Assembly (NCBI GenBank): GCA_025435355.1
Contig: JANJFQ010000006.1
Coordinates: forward strand, 1 to 40,046
Direction of reading: 5' to 3'
DNA: 40,046 nucleotides
From: Candidatus Methanophagales archaeon
GTDB taxonomy: Archaea > Halobacteriota > Syntropharchaeia > Alkanophagales > Methanospirareceae
Program-made: the position numbers and the translations under genes
The notes under the pieces: generated by a model
Databases searched by the model: none
Told to the model about the DNA's origin: nothing
Seen by the model: the letters and a program-made list of their open reading frames with translations, nothing else
Shown here: positions 17,341 through 25,598 of the stretch, piece after piece
Layout of the letters: every line of letters starts with the position of its first letter
Numbering within the stretch: the first letter of the stretch is position 1

Positions 17341-17746
17341 ATCGCATCAAAAATTAATCTCGGAAATAATTGAGATAATAAAAAACATCGTAAAGGATGA
17401 TTTAGTCTCCATAGTTTTATTTGGGAGCTTCATTCGTGGTGAATTTGACGAAAAAAGTGATTATGATGTGCTAATAGTAATTAGAGGCTATGAAGATGAG
17501 AGATGCAAGAGCTATTGGAAAAAAATCAAAGAATTGGTATACGAAGATATTGGAAGACCTGTGGATGTTATCTTTATAGAGGAAAGTGCATTAAAAGACT
17601 TGACAAATCCGTTCAATTTAGATATTCTTGCGGATGGAAAGGTTGTCTATGGAAAAGAAGTTCTGGATAGAGACGTATTTAAAAGGTATGACATCCAACC
17701 AATAATAAAAGAGGGCGTTAGAATTGGATGGAGAGTTCCAGCATAA
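17327..17746 (+). CDS. MNT-type nucleotidyltransferase (antitoxin-like)
   Basis: The 139-residue protein has the nucleotidyltransferase motif FGSFIRGEFDEKSDYDVLI (GS-x10-DxD, ~residues 36-50) and a third acidic residue in RPVDVIFIEE (~85). In HEPN/MNT pairs this enzyme adenylylates, and so silences, the HEPN RNase. The gene overlaps the orphan N-domain at its start and the HEPN gene by 23 bp at its end, so the three are probably translated in a coupled fashion. Confidence 0.88.
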   Translation: MTLIESHQKLISEIIEIIKNIVKDDLVSIVLFGSFIRGEFDEKSDYDVLIVIRGYEDERCKSYWKKIKELVYEDIGRPVDVIFIEESALKDLTNPFNLDILADGKVVYGKEVLDRDVFKRYDIQPIIKEGVRIGWRVPA

Positions 17747-18251
17747 GGAAGAGGCAAGGGCTTTAGCTTATTTACGAGATGCGCTTGGAGATTTAGAACT
17801 TGCTGAGACGGCAATAGAAGCGAAATTATTTGAAGGCTGTCTTTTCCACAGCCAGCAAGGAATTGAGAAGGGTATGAAAGCGATTTTAGCTTTGTTCGGT
17901 ATTTTAATATCAAAAGAGCACCGAATATCGGATTTATTCGGTAATGAGGTCGAAAATTTTGAAGACGAGCTTAAAGAAAAATTCAAAAAGCTCCTTCCAA
18001 GCATTGAGGATATCGAGTGGTATTATATTCCAACAAGATATTCGGTTAGCGTTAGGGGTGATATCCACTTGCGAGCTTTTTCAGAAACTGATGCTATAAA
18101 AGCATATAAAACTTCCAAGGCATTTTTAGATATTTGCTTTAACTTCGTCGAGTTGAAAATCGAAAAGGATATCCCTAAAGGCAGAAAAGAACTGTTTGAA
18201 TATTTGAAGAAGGAATATAAGGATGTTATCAAGAGTTTGCCTGAGAGATGA
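17724..18251 (+). CDS. HEPN-domain protein (toxin-like), partner of the nucleotidyltransferase
   Basis: The 175-residue protein shows the HEPN layout: an N-terminal helix with ALAYLRDALGDLELAETAI, then CLFHSQQGIEKGMKAILAL (the conserved FxxQQxxEKxxKA helix), HRISDLF, and YYIPTRYSVSVRGDIH. The strict RX4-6H RNase motif is not clear. The best start is the TTG at 17724, inside the preceding gene. The stop overlaps the next ATG (ATGA at 18248-18251). Confidence 0.85.
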   Translation: MDGEFQHKEEARALAYLRDALGDLELAETAIEAKLFEGCLFHSQQGIEKGMKAILALFGILISKEHRISDLFGNEVENFEDELKEKFKKLLPSIEDIEWYYIPTRYSVSVRGDIHLRAFSETDAIKAYKTSKAFLDICFNFVELKIEKDIPKGRKELFEYLKKEYKDVIKSLPER

Positions 18252-18352
18252 GGGAATCCGTCAAAAAAGAGAAAGAGCAAATAATGAAAGAAATCAAAAA
18301 GATTAAGAGTCATGAATGTGTGAGGGTGATTGAAGGTGAAGTAGGAAAATGA
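18248..18352 (+). CDS. 34-residue ORF coupled by ATGA overlaps on both sides
   Basis: The ATG at 18248 overlaps the HEPN stop, and the TGA at 18350 overlaps the ATG of the next gene. The product starts MRESVKKEKEQIMKEIKKIK and is very basic and helical. Having four-base overlaps at both ends makes it likely that it is translated rather than spacer. No family is recognised; it could be a small antitoxin, an adaptor or a coupling leader. Confidence 0.55.
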   Translation: MRESVKKEKEQIMKEIKKIKSHECVRVIEGEVGK

Positions 18353-19611
18353 AAACAAAGGAGAAAATCACCGGAGAGCTACTAAAAGCGATTGAATATA
18401 TAGATAAATCCAATGACTCAACGGATGTGATAGAATTTCCTAAAAGTGGGAAATACTATGAAATTGACATGAATGGGGGGATTGTCATTGCCTATAAACA
18501 AGAGGCTCTTCAACATATGGAAGAAGCCTTGAATCACGTTTTCGTTAGAAAAGATCTTTCTGAGATAGTGAGTGAAGAATTTGTAATGAGGAAATTGAAA
18601 GAGATAATTAAAAATGCTTTGTTAAGCGAAGACCAAAATAAAAACAATTTAATCATAAGTGATGTTGAGACGCTTTTAAGAAATATACGGAATAAAGATA
18701 ATTATATAATTTTTACGCGCGTGTTTAATTTAAAATGCTCTAAAATCTGTGATTTTGGTAATGTGAAATTATATCCGAATAAAACAGTTTTTATGGAGGA
18801 GTTAGGTGACAAGTGTCCTTCAGATAAAGTAATAGACTTTTTAGAGAAATATCTTGAAAAAAATGCGAGTGATAAAGAGTTCTGTATATCAGAGGCGTAT
18901 GTATCCTCTGCTGAAGAAATTAACGCTAAGGAAAGAGCTTTTTGCGGTTTAGACCATTTTTTAAACATATTGAGAGTTTTTGACAGGAGAAATCCAATTT
19001 GGATTGAGGGTGGGAATATCCGTATGCATCGGTTTTATTTTAGCTATAACAGAAATAAGGAGGAATTGTCTGGAAAATTTGAAAGCATCGATGCTAAAAT
19101 AAATCCCTTTGATTTGGACAAGTTATATAGACTTAATCCACGACTAATGAATAAAATTGAAAGTGTATTGAAAAAAGAAAATAGAACTTCGATAGAGAGC
19201 AAGATAGTTAATTCATTAACTTGGTTAGGAGAATCTGTAAAAGAGAAGGACGATGTTCATAAACTATTAAAAATGATAATTGCTCTGGAATGCCTTTTAC
19301 TTGAAAAAGAAGCAAATAAAAAATATTTACTTGCAGAGCGATGTGCTTTTCTATTAAGCAACCGATTCGAGGATAGAATAAAGATAAAAGAACTTATTGA
19401 GGATGTGTATGAGCTGAGGAATGATATAGTCCATGAAGGTAAGAGGCTCAATATAAGAAAAAAGGTATCGAAGGATCTATTTACGCTTATTAGAGAACTC
19501 AATATAAAATTTCTTATGTCGGATGAATTCAAATCTATGAATGATGTGCAGGAGTTTGTGGAAGGGTGTAAATATGGTCCAGAAACAGAGAAGATAAAAA
19601 GTTATGCGTAG
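18349..19611 (+). CDS. Large protein with a C-terminal ApeA-like HEPN domain
   Basis: The 420-residue protein has an unrecognised mixed N-terminal region (~1-250) and a C-terminal helical domain with MIIALECLLL, ERCAFLLSNR and YELRNDIVHEGK (~residues 300-390). RNDIVH satisfies the HEPN RNase motif RX4H, and the layout matches ApeA-like HEPN domains found in anti-phage proteins. The start is fixed by the ATGA overlap with the 34-residue ORF. This is the most likely active RNase of the cassette. Confidence 0.75.
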   Translation: MKTKEKITGELLKAIEYIDKSNDSTDVIEFPKSGKYYEIDMNGGIVIAYKQEALQHMEEALNHVFVRKDLSEIVSEEFVMRKLKEIIKNALLSEDQNKNNLIISDVETLLRNIRNKDNYIIFTRVFNLKCSKICDFGNVKLYPNKTVFMEELGDKCPSDKVIDFLEKYLEKNASDKEFCISEAYVSSAEEINAKERAFCGLDHFLNILRVFDRRNPIWIEGGNIRMHRFYFSYNRNKEELSGKFESIDAKINPFDLDKLYRLNPRLMNKIESVLKKENRTSIESKIVNSLTWLGESVKEKDDVHKLLKMIIALECLLLEKEANKKYLLAERCAFLLSNRFEDRIKIKELIEDVYELRNDIVHEGKRLNIRKKVSKDLFTLIRELNIKFLMSDEFKSMNDVQEFVEGCKYGPETEKIKSYA

Positions 19612-19646
19612 GTAAAGGAGATTGTGATGGGGTAAAAAGGTGAAAA

Positions 19647-21710
19647 ATGGAGGAAAAAGAGACAGCCAAACTTGAAAACAATAAAATAATATTTTTCTTA
19701 GGTGCTGGAGCGTCTGTTCCTGCCGATGTTCCTCAGATTGTGGATTTTACTAAGAAATTTGAGGAGAATATCAAAAAGAAAAGGGATATACTGGGAAAAA
19801 TAAAGAAGAAGTATGGTGAAATCAACGTGGAGTCGCTCTTAAAAGCAGCGTATAGCACAAATAGTGACAATGAGAATGCTTTTGACAGTTCCGAGTTAAA
19901 ATTATTAAAAAAAGAATTAGAGCAGTTTGTTCATGAAAAGATTGTTTTAAATGCAAGGATATCTGCAAGAATGGGAGATTCTATTACTAAAGAGCTCATC
20001 AATGAATTTGTGGGAACTATTGGGAAGAACGCTGAGACGTTGGAAGAGATACAAAAGATTTTAAGGGAAAAACGTGAAATAGTCGATGTTGATGTAGAAC
20101 TTCTTTTAGAAGCATTACATGAACTAAATAATAGGGGTAAATATGTTTTACCCGATATTTCTGAATTAAATGAAAAGTTAAAAAGGCGTAAATATGAGTT
20201 AGAATCATTAGAAAAAGAGTTAAGACGATTTATTCGTGAGAAAACCATTGTCAGTGAGGATAAAATAGGTTATTTAGCGCCATTGAAAGAGTTTGTAGAT
20301 GAATACAAGACACTCGATATTTTTTCTGTTAATTATGATACGTGTATCGAACAATTTTGTAAGAAACATAATTTCACTTATACCGATGGCTTTGAATTGT
20401 ATTGGAATCCGAACGCATTTAAAAACGATTATAAAATAAAGCTTTATAAACTCCATGGCTCTGTGACATGGTATAAGACAGATGAAGGCGATTATATCAA
20501 AGTTCCAATTGCCTCAGAAAAAGGTGATGAAATAGAGCTCATTACGGGAGAAAAGGCTAAAACGCTCATGGTCTATCCAATGCCAGGGAAATTTGAAGAA
20601 TATTCAACGCCACGATCAGAGTTCATTCCTATCCTCCACAAAAAATTAGAGGAAGTGAAGGTTTGCATCGTCATTGGTTACAGGTTTAGGGATGACGAGA
20701 TCAGAACGATATTTTTCGAGGCTGCAAAAAAAGCTTCACAAAGGAATGAAGGTTTAATCATATTTTTAATTGCTCCAGATGCAGGTAAAATTTATGGCGA
20801 TAAACTAAAATTCATTGACAAAGATAAAAGAAAAATTTCATCGTTAGAAGGGAGGGTTATCTACTGGAATTATCCGGTGGAAAATGTTTTGAAGGATAAT
20901 TATCTGTATCAAAAATTGGAAACCCTGGCGGATATACAAACATTGAGCAAAGAGACAGACAAAATCAGGCGAGAGGGTAAGTATGCATATGAACTTAAAC
21001 TGCAAGAAGTTGTATCAAACTGCATAGAAATAGGGTACACATCAATGGCAGAAAAGGTTTTAGAAAAGGAGTTAGGTATAACCGTGAATAATCTAAAAGA
21101 GAGCGCTTTATTCGTAGATAGTGCTAATGATAAGTTAAGAGTTTTGTGTGGTTTGGGTGTAAATCATTTTTATAGTGGCAATTATGTCAGAGCAAAGAGA
21201 TATTTTACAGAACTAAAAGAGATACTCGAGCAATCTCTCGAAGTGGGAAATGAATATTTTGAGTTAAATCGTCAATTAACCGATTTAGTAAAAAATGGTA
21301 AAGAAGAAGGAAGGGTGGAGATAGAGCAGAGGATAGAGAAAATAAGGCGGGATAATGAAGTTTTACCGTTCTATGGTTGGTTTTGGGACCATTCCGATTC
21401 GAATTGGACGAGACGTTTAGAATATAGTTTTATTGCTTTTTTAAACAAAGAGATCACGCTGCGTTCAAGAAAGGATGAGGATAGCATCCTGTTGAAAATA
21501 CTATACAAATGCGCCGATATGAAAAAACTTTTAGAGAGATCATTTGACAATGACATATACAAAGGTAGTGATAAGATTTATATAGGTACCAGCCCGGTAG
21601 AAACACGCAGGAAAACAGATGCAGAGGAAAAATTAAAAGAAATATTGAAGGCTTTTGAGGAATTAATTGATTTTTGCGAGAAACAAAAAGTCGAACAGTT
21701 TAGAGATTAG
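19647..21710 (+). CDS. SIR2-domain protein, copy 2 (full length)
   Basis: The 687-residue protein has IIFFLGAGASVP (~14-25), FSVNYDTCIEQF (~229), LYKLHGSVTWY (~268) and VCIVIGYRFRDDEIR (~341), so it keeps the Asn and His expected of a SIR2-like NADase. Between GAGAS and the Asn motif it carries ~120 residues absent from copy 1, made of an internal repeat (ESLLKAAY..LKKELEQFVHEK and ELLLEALH..LEKELRRFIREK). The last ~230 residues are nearly identical to copy 1, including an 88-nt perfect block at 21001. SepCysS starts 17 bp downstream, so the two are probably one operon. Confidence 0.85.
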   Translation: MEEKETAKLENNKIIFFLGAGASVPADVPQIVDFTKKFEENIKKKRDILGKIKKKYGEINVESLLKAAYSTNSDNENAFDSSELKLLKKELEQFVHEKIVLNARISARMGDSITKELINEFVGTIGKNAETLEEIQKILREKREIVDVDVELLLEALHELNNRGKYVLPDISELNEKLKRRKYELESLEKELRRFIREKTIVSEDKIGYLAPLKEFVDEYKTLDIFSVNYDTCIEQFCKKHNFTYTDGFELYWNPNAFKNDYKIKLYKLHGSVTWYKTDEGDYIKVPIASEKGDEIELITGEKAKTLMVYPMPGKFEEYSTPRSEFIPILHKKLEEVKVCIVIGYRFRDDEIRTIFFEAAKKASQRNEGLIIFLIAPDAGKIYGDKLKFIDKDKRKISSLEGRVIYWNYPVENVLKDNYLYQKLETLADIQTLSKETDKIRREGKYAYELKLQEVVSNCIEIGYTSMAEKVLEKELGITVNNLKESALFVDSANDKLRVLCGLGVNHFYSGNYVRAKRYFTELKEILEQSLEVGNEYFELNRQLTDLVKNGKEEGRVEIEQRIEKIRRDNEVLPFYGWFWDHSDSNWTRRLEYSFIAFLNKEITLRSRKDEDSILLKILYKCADMKKLLERSFDNDIYKGSDKIYIGTSPVETRRKTDAEEKLKEILKAFEELIDFCEKQKVEQFRD

Positions 21711-21727
21711 AAAAAGGGATACTTAAA

Positions 21728-23089
21728 ATGAACCTAAGAGTAAGAAAATTATACGAGGCTTTGTTTGCACTCGAAGATCTCAGAGATATATTCCGACAGG
21801 CATTACCCGGAGGACTCGACGAAAGCGAAGAGGAGCAACTCTCAAATGGCATAGCTCGTGTAGAGACCATCATAAAAGATTTAAAAGAAGGCAGGGGCAG
21901 CCCAATCAAATACGCTGAGGATAAAATTGAACTGAGGACGAGAGAGGAAGAGTTCATAAACATTAATCCGATTCAACCGGGAGGGAGATTAACGGCAGAA
22001 GCGAGAAAAACACTTATTGCTTACGGTGATGGATACTCGGTCTGCGATATGTGTCTGGAGGGCAGGCTCGATAAGATAAGAAAACCGGCTGTGGACGAAT
22101 TTCATGCGGAATTAGCGGATTTCGTGGGCATGGACGAAGTACGCGTTGTGCCAGGTGCAAGACGAGGTTTCCAGGCTGTTACTTCTTCTCTGCTTGAGAA
22201 AGGTGACGTCGTGATTGTTTCGGATTTAGGACATTATACGGAGTATTTAGCGGTAGAAACCGCGGGAGGCGTAATTAAAGAAGTGCCTTCGGGTCCGAAA
22301 AACATAATTACCGGTGATGCAGTAGCGGATAGAATAGAAAGTGTGAAGAAGGAAACGGGAAAACTACCCAAACTTATCATAATCGAGCATTTTGATTACA
22401 GCTTCGGGAACGAGCATGACGTATATGGCGTGGGGAAGGTTGCAAAGGAATATGACATCCCCTTTTTATACAATGGCGCTTATTCCGTGGGAATGGTGCC
22501 TGTGAACGGTAAAAATATAGGTGCGGATTTTGTCGTGGGCTCCGGACACAAGGGGATGGCTTCCGTGGCGCCCTCAGGCATCCTTGCCACTACGGATGAA
22601 TGGACACCAAAAGTGTTCAGAAGCAGTCAGATTGTTGGCGATGTTACGGGCAGGCGATTCGAGAATAAAGAGCCTGCGATGCTCGGTTGCACGCTGATGG
22701 GCGGAACTTTGCTTTCCATGATGGCGTCTTTTCCTCACGTTAAAGAACGTGTGAAGAGATGGGACGCGGAGGTGAAGAAGTCAAATTACTTTATCAATGA
22801 GTTCTTGCGAATAGCCGGGAATAAAATTTCGAGTGAATATCCTCGCAAGCATACGCTTTCAAAGGTTGATACACGAGATAGCTTTGACAGGATTGCGAAG
22901 ACACATAAGAGACGCGGGTACTTTCTCAGTGATGAATTGAAGAGAAAAGGAATTGTGGGTGAATTCGCAGGCTCAACGAGGGTGTGGAAGCTCAATACTT
23001 ATGGGTTGAGCTGGGACAGGATAAAGTATCTGAGCGAAACGTTCATAGAAATAGCGGAGAAATATGCGTTGTCGGTAAAGCGGAACTAA
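21728..23089 (+). CDS. pscS: O-phosphoseryl-tRNA(Cys):Cys-tRNA synthase with N-terminal extension (SepCysS)
   Basis: This PLP enzyme converts Sep-tRNA(Cys) to Cys-tRNA(Cys). The 453 residues comprise a ~60-residue helical extension plus an acidic linker, then the catalytic domain starting at NINPIQPGGRLT. Key residues visible are the two cysteines of YSVCDMC, the PLP lysine in GSGHKGMASV, and a third cysteine in AMLGCTLMGG. Usual SepCysS proteins are ~380-400 residues without the extension. The extension is also present as a free protein at 17149. The gene is typical of methanogens and relatives that make cysteine on tRNA. Confidence 0.93.
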   Translation: MNLRVRKLYEALFALEDLRDIFRQALPGGLDESEEEQLSNGIARVETIIKDLKEGRGSPIKYAEDKIELRTREEEFININPIQPGGRLTAEARKTLIAYGDGYSVCDMCLEGRLDKIRKPAVDEFHAELADFVGMDEVRVVPGARRGFQAVTSSLLEKGDVVIVSDLGHYTEYLAVETAGGVIKEVPSGPKNIITGDAVADRIESVKKETGKLPKLIIIEHFDYSFGNEHDVYGVGKVAKEYDIPFLYNGAYSVGMVPVNGKNIGADFVVGSGHKGMASVAPSGILATTDEWTPKVFRSSQIVGDVTGRRFENKEPAMLGCTLMGGTLLSMMASFPHVKERVKRWDAEVKKSNYFINEFLRIAGNKISSEYPRKHTLSKVDTRDSFDRIAKTHKRRGYFLSDELKRKGIVGEFAGSTRVWKLNTYGLSWDRIKYLSETFIEIAEKYALSVKRN

Positions 23090-23103
23090 AAAAGAAAAAG
23101 TGT

Positions 23104-23121
23104 TGTGTAATCTTGTGGTTA
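23104..23121 (+). repeat. Dispersed 18-bp motif, copy 1
   Basis: TGTGTAATCTTGTGGTTA lies between pscS and the YjbQ-family gene. Other copies are at 23600-23617 (one mismatch) and, inverted, at 31638-31655. All three are intergenic. Confidence 0.6.
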
Positions 23122-23169
23122 TAAAAAGGAGATAAATAAATACTAATAAGATATAAAAGATTAACTAAC

Positions 23170-23568
23170 ATGGAAAGACTATATATAGGGACGAGAGAAA
23201 GCGCCGAGCTTATTGATATTACAGGGAAAGTAAAGGAAATTGTCAAAAGCAGTGTTGTAGATTCCGGAATCTGCGTGATATTCACAAAACATACGACTTC
23301 GGGAATCATAATAAATGAGAACGAAGCTGGGCTGAAAAGAGATTTCTTAGCGCTTCTGAACGAGTTAATCCCAAAAGGAAGGGGATACCTGCATGATAGA
23401 ATAGACAACAACGCACATTCTCATCTCAGGTCTGTTTTACTCGGCTCAAGTGTAACGATTCCGATAGAAAAAGGTGATTTGGCTCTGGGAACCTGGCAGA
23501 GTATCTTTTTCGTTGAATGTGACGGTCCCAGAAGGAGAGAGGTATATGTAAAAGTCATTGAAGGGTAA
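23170..23568 (+). CDS. UPF0047 (YjbQ-family) protein
   Basis: The 132-residue protein shows the family signature: GICVIFTKHTTSGIIINENE (~residues 36-55), DRIDNNAHSHLRSVLLGSS (~76-95) and ALGTWQSIFFVECDGPRRRE at the end. The conserved histidines and Glu are in place. The family has been linked to weak thiamin phosphate synthase activity, but its role is unsettled. A TATA-like GATATAAAAG lies ~15-20 bp upstream of the ATG. Confidence 0.9.
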   Translation: MERLYIGTRESAELIDITGKVKEIVKSSVVDSGICVIFTKHTTSGIIINENEAGLKRDFLALLNELIPKGRGYLHDRIDNNAHSHLRSVLLGSSVTIPIEKGDLALGTWQSIFFVECDGPRRREVYVKVIEG

Positions 23569-23599
23569 TATTAACTAACATCAGTGAAAAATAAAAATC

Positions 23600-23617
23600 T
23601 GTGTAATCTTGTAGTTA
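23600..23617 (+). repeat. Dispersed 18-bp motif, copy 2
   Basis: TGTGTAATCTTGTAGTTA lies 3 bp upstream of the tRNA. It differs from the other two copies at one position. Confidence 0.55.
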
Positions 23618-23620
23618 GAA

Positions 23621-23692
23621 GCCCCAGTGTGGTAGTGGAAATCCCTTGGGCTTGCGGAGCCCAAGATCCGGGTTCGATTCCCGGCTGGGGCA
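23621..23692 (+). tRNA. tRNA-Arg (anticodon GCG)
   Basis: A 72-nt cloverleaf folds with acceptor GCCCCAG/CTGGGGC plus discriminator A, anticodon stem TGGGC/GCCCA with loop TTGCGGA (anticodon GCG, reading CGC), a 4-nt variable loop, and T-arm CCGGG-TTCGATT-CCCGG. The CCA end is not encoded. The D-stem is weak: only two or three pairs form around AGTGG. The 3' end touches the stop codon of the convergent gene at 23693 with no spacer. Confidence 0.8.
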
Positions 23693-25525
23693 TTATTTTC
23701 TATGCGCTTCACCCACCACTTCACCAATATTTTTATATTTCTTAGCGATAAGATACGCATTTAACTCCTTCTTTATACACGAAAAAATTTCAATCCCCTC
23801 ACTTACCAGTGCGCTGCCCACTTGAAACAGGCTCGCACCGTTCTTTGCATATTCTATCACGTCCTTAGCGGAAAAAATACCACCCACGGCAATCACAGGA
23901 ATTTTCAACTCTTTATACAGTGCAAAAACAACTCTTTTACCGCCAACCGTCAAATCCTTACCGGATTTACCGCCATAGCCCGTGGGATTGCCTAAAAGAG
24001 GGAAAGCAAGTGTTGGGACTGTTGGTCTGGCTATTACGGTATTAATCGCCGTGATAGCGTCAGCACCCGCCTTTTCCGCCGTCAGTGCCAATCCTGCCGG
24101 GTCGCCCACGTTAGGCGAGATTTTCACTGCAATTGGAATTGGATGCGCAATGCTGCGTATCTCCTTTATTATGCTCTTCAGCAGTTTAGGATTGTTTTCA
24201 ACCGCTATGAAATCCGTATGCGGACATGAGGCATTAAATTCGAGCATGTGTATCGGGTATTTGACAGCAATCTTCGCTACTTCTCTGCATTCCTCCACAC
24301 TTTTACCAAAAATACTCAATATCAATGGCACACCGGCATACTTCGCATCCTCTATTTCCAGCCCATAGTTTCTTATTCCTGGGTTCGGAAGCCCCATCGC
24401 ATTCACGTAGCTACGAGGTGCTATTTCAAAGAATGTGGGGTTCGGATAACCTTCGCGCTCATACAGCCCGACCGATTTTGTCACGACTGCTCCCGCACCT
24501 GCTACCGCATATCTATAAAGTAACTTCCCGGAAACTCCAAATCCCGCTGCATTCGCAATTGGATTAGCGAAATTAATCCCACAGACTTCTGTTTTCAATA
24601 AAGGCTCATATTCCGGCGTGAACTGTGAAGGAGGAGTTGATAATAGCGCACCTGCATTTGGCATAATAGAAATTCTTTTACCGCTCTTTTCTCGCTTCCA
24701 GTTCCCAAATTCCGTTCTTTCTAGCTCTTCTGCATCGAAAACTGGTCCGTCTTTACAAACTCGATACCCACCAAGGTCACAAGAGCCACAAGCACCGCAT
24801 CCGCATTTTACTATTCGCTCTACGGAAACCTGCGTAGGGATTCCCGCGCTTCTCGTAATTTCGCAAACACGCTCCATCATCAGTTCCGGACCGCATGTCA
24901 ATACCTGCTCAAATTTTTCACCTGATGCCAGTACCTCTTCCAATAACCCCGTAACCAACCCATTATAACTTCCTGAGCCATCCTCGGTAGCATCTCTGAC
25001 ATCACAGCCTAAATCGAAAAAATCTTTCATATACAGAAGTTCTGCACTACTTCTTGCACCTTCTAAGACCATTACATGTTTATCTGATTCTTTCGCTCTT
25101 TTCGCTGCAAACCGCAACGGCGCGGCTCCATACCCACCGGCAACCATGCAAATTCTTTCGGCGTGCAATGAAAAGGCATTACCATAGGGACCTCTTAAAC
25201 CTATCAAATCACCCACATGCTTTTGATGTAAGCTATGCGTGCAGTCGCCGACATCTGCAATTGCAACTTCTATTTCTCCTTCTGGCGATGCACCGGCAAT
25301 TGAAATCGGTATCTCGTCTATACCAGGGTCCCAAACCATTACGAACTGTCCTGGTTCGCTTTGTTTGGCAACCTCCTCCGAGTGAAACGTGAAGATTTTT
25401 ACTTCGCTACTTGCTTTTTTTAATTCTTCTATTTCATGTGGTGTAGGGATGTTTTGGGGCATTTTTATCCGGCATCGTTTTAGTAAATGTTTGAACTTTT
25501 TCAGGCATTTCAAGCATTCTTCCAT
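23693..25525 (-). CDS. pyrD: Fused dihydroorotate dehydrogenase: PyrK-like electron-transfer subunit plus PyrD
   Basis: The 610-residue protein joins two enzymes of pyrimidine synthesis. Residues ~25-265 are PyrK-like: a ferredoxin-reductase-type FAD barrel (EPGQFVMVW), a nucleotide-binding part (MVAGGYGAAPL) and a 2Fe-2S motif CGCGACGSCDLGGYRVC. Residues ~305-605 are class 1B dihydroorotate dehydrogenase: NAAGFGVSG, MGLPNPG, FNASCPH with the catalytic Cys, and VGGIFSAKDV. Class 1B enzymes normally use separate subunits, so the fusion is notable. The start may be inside the first 20 residues, since MPQNIPTPHEI looks like a natural N-terminus. Confidence 0.92.
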   Translation of the reverse strand: MEECLKCLKKFKHLLKRCRIKMPQNIPTPHEIEELKKASSEVKIFTFHSEEVAKQSEPGQFVMVWDPGIDEIPISIAGASPEGEIEVAIADVGDCTHSLHQKHVGDLIGLRGPYGNAFSLHAERICMVAGGYGAAPLRFAAKRAKESDKHVMVLEGARSSAELLYMKDFFDLGCDVRDATEDGSGSYNGLVTGLLEEVLASGEKFEQVLTCGPELMMERVCEITRSAGIPTQVSVERIVKCGCGACGSCDLGGYRVCKDGPVFDAEELERTEFGNWKREKSGKRISIMPNAGALLSTPPSQFTPEYEPLLKTEVCGINFANPIANAAGFGVSGKLLYRYAVAGAGAVVTKSVGLYEREGYPNPTFFEIAPRSYVNAMGLPNPGIRNYGLEIEDAKYAGVPLILSIFGKSVEECREVAKIAVKYPIHMLEFNASCPHTDFIAVENNPKLLKSIIKEIRSIAHPIPIAVKISPNVGDPAGLALTAEKAGADAITAINTVIARPTVPTLAFPLLGNPTGYGGKSGKDLTVGGKRVVFALYKELKIPVIAVGGIFSAKDVIEYAKNGASLFQVGSALVSEGIEIFSCIKKELNAYLIAKKYKNIGEVVGEAHRK

Positions 25526-25598
25526 ACTTTATTTTTTGAAGATTTCCCCACATCAGTTCAATTTCTCCCTGATAAATTCCCCTTATTGTATCTTTATT

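Noticed and set aside
23621-23692. Reading the tRNA as tRNA-Pro (CGG)
   Set aside because: That needs a shifted anticodon loop without U33; the 5-bp stem with a 7-nt loop gives GCG and Arg.
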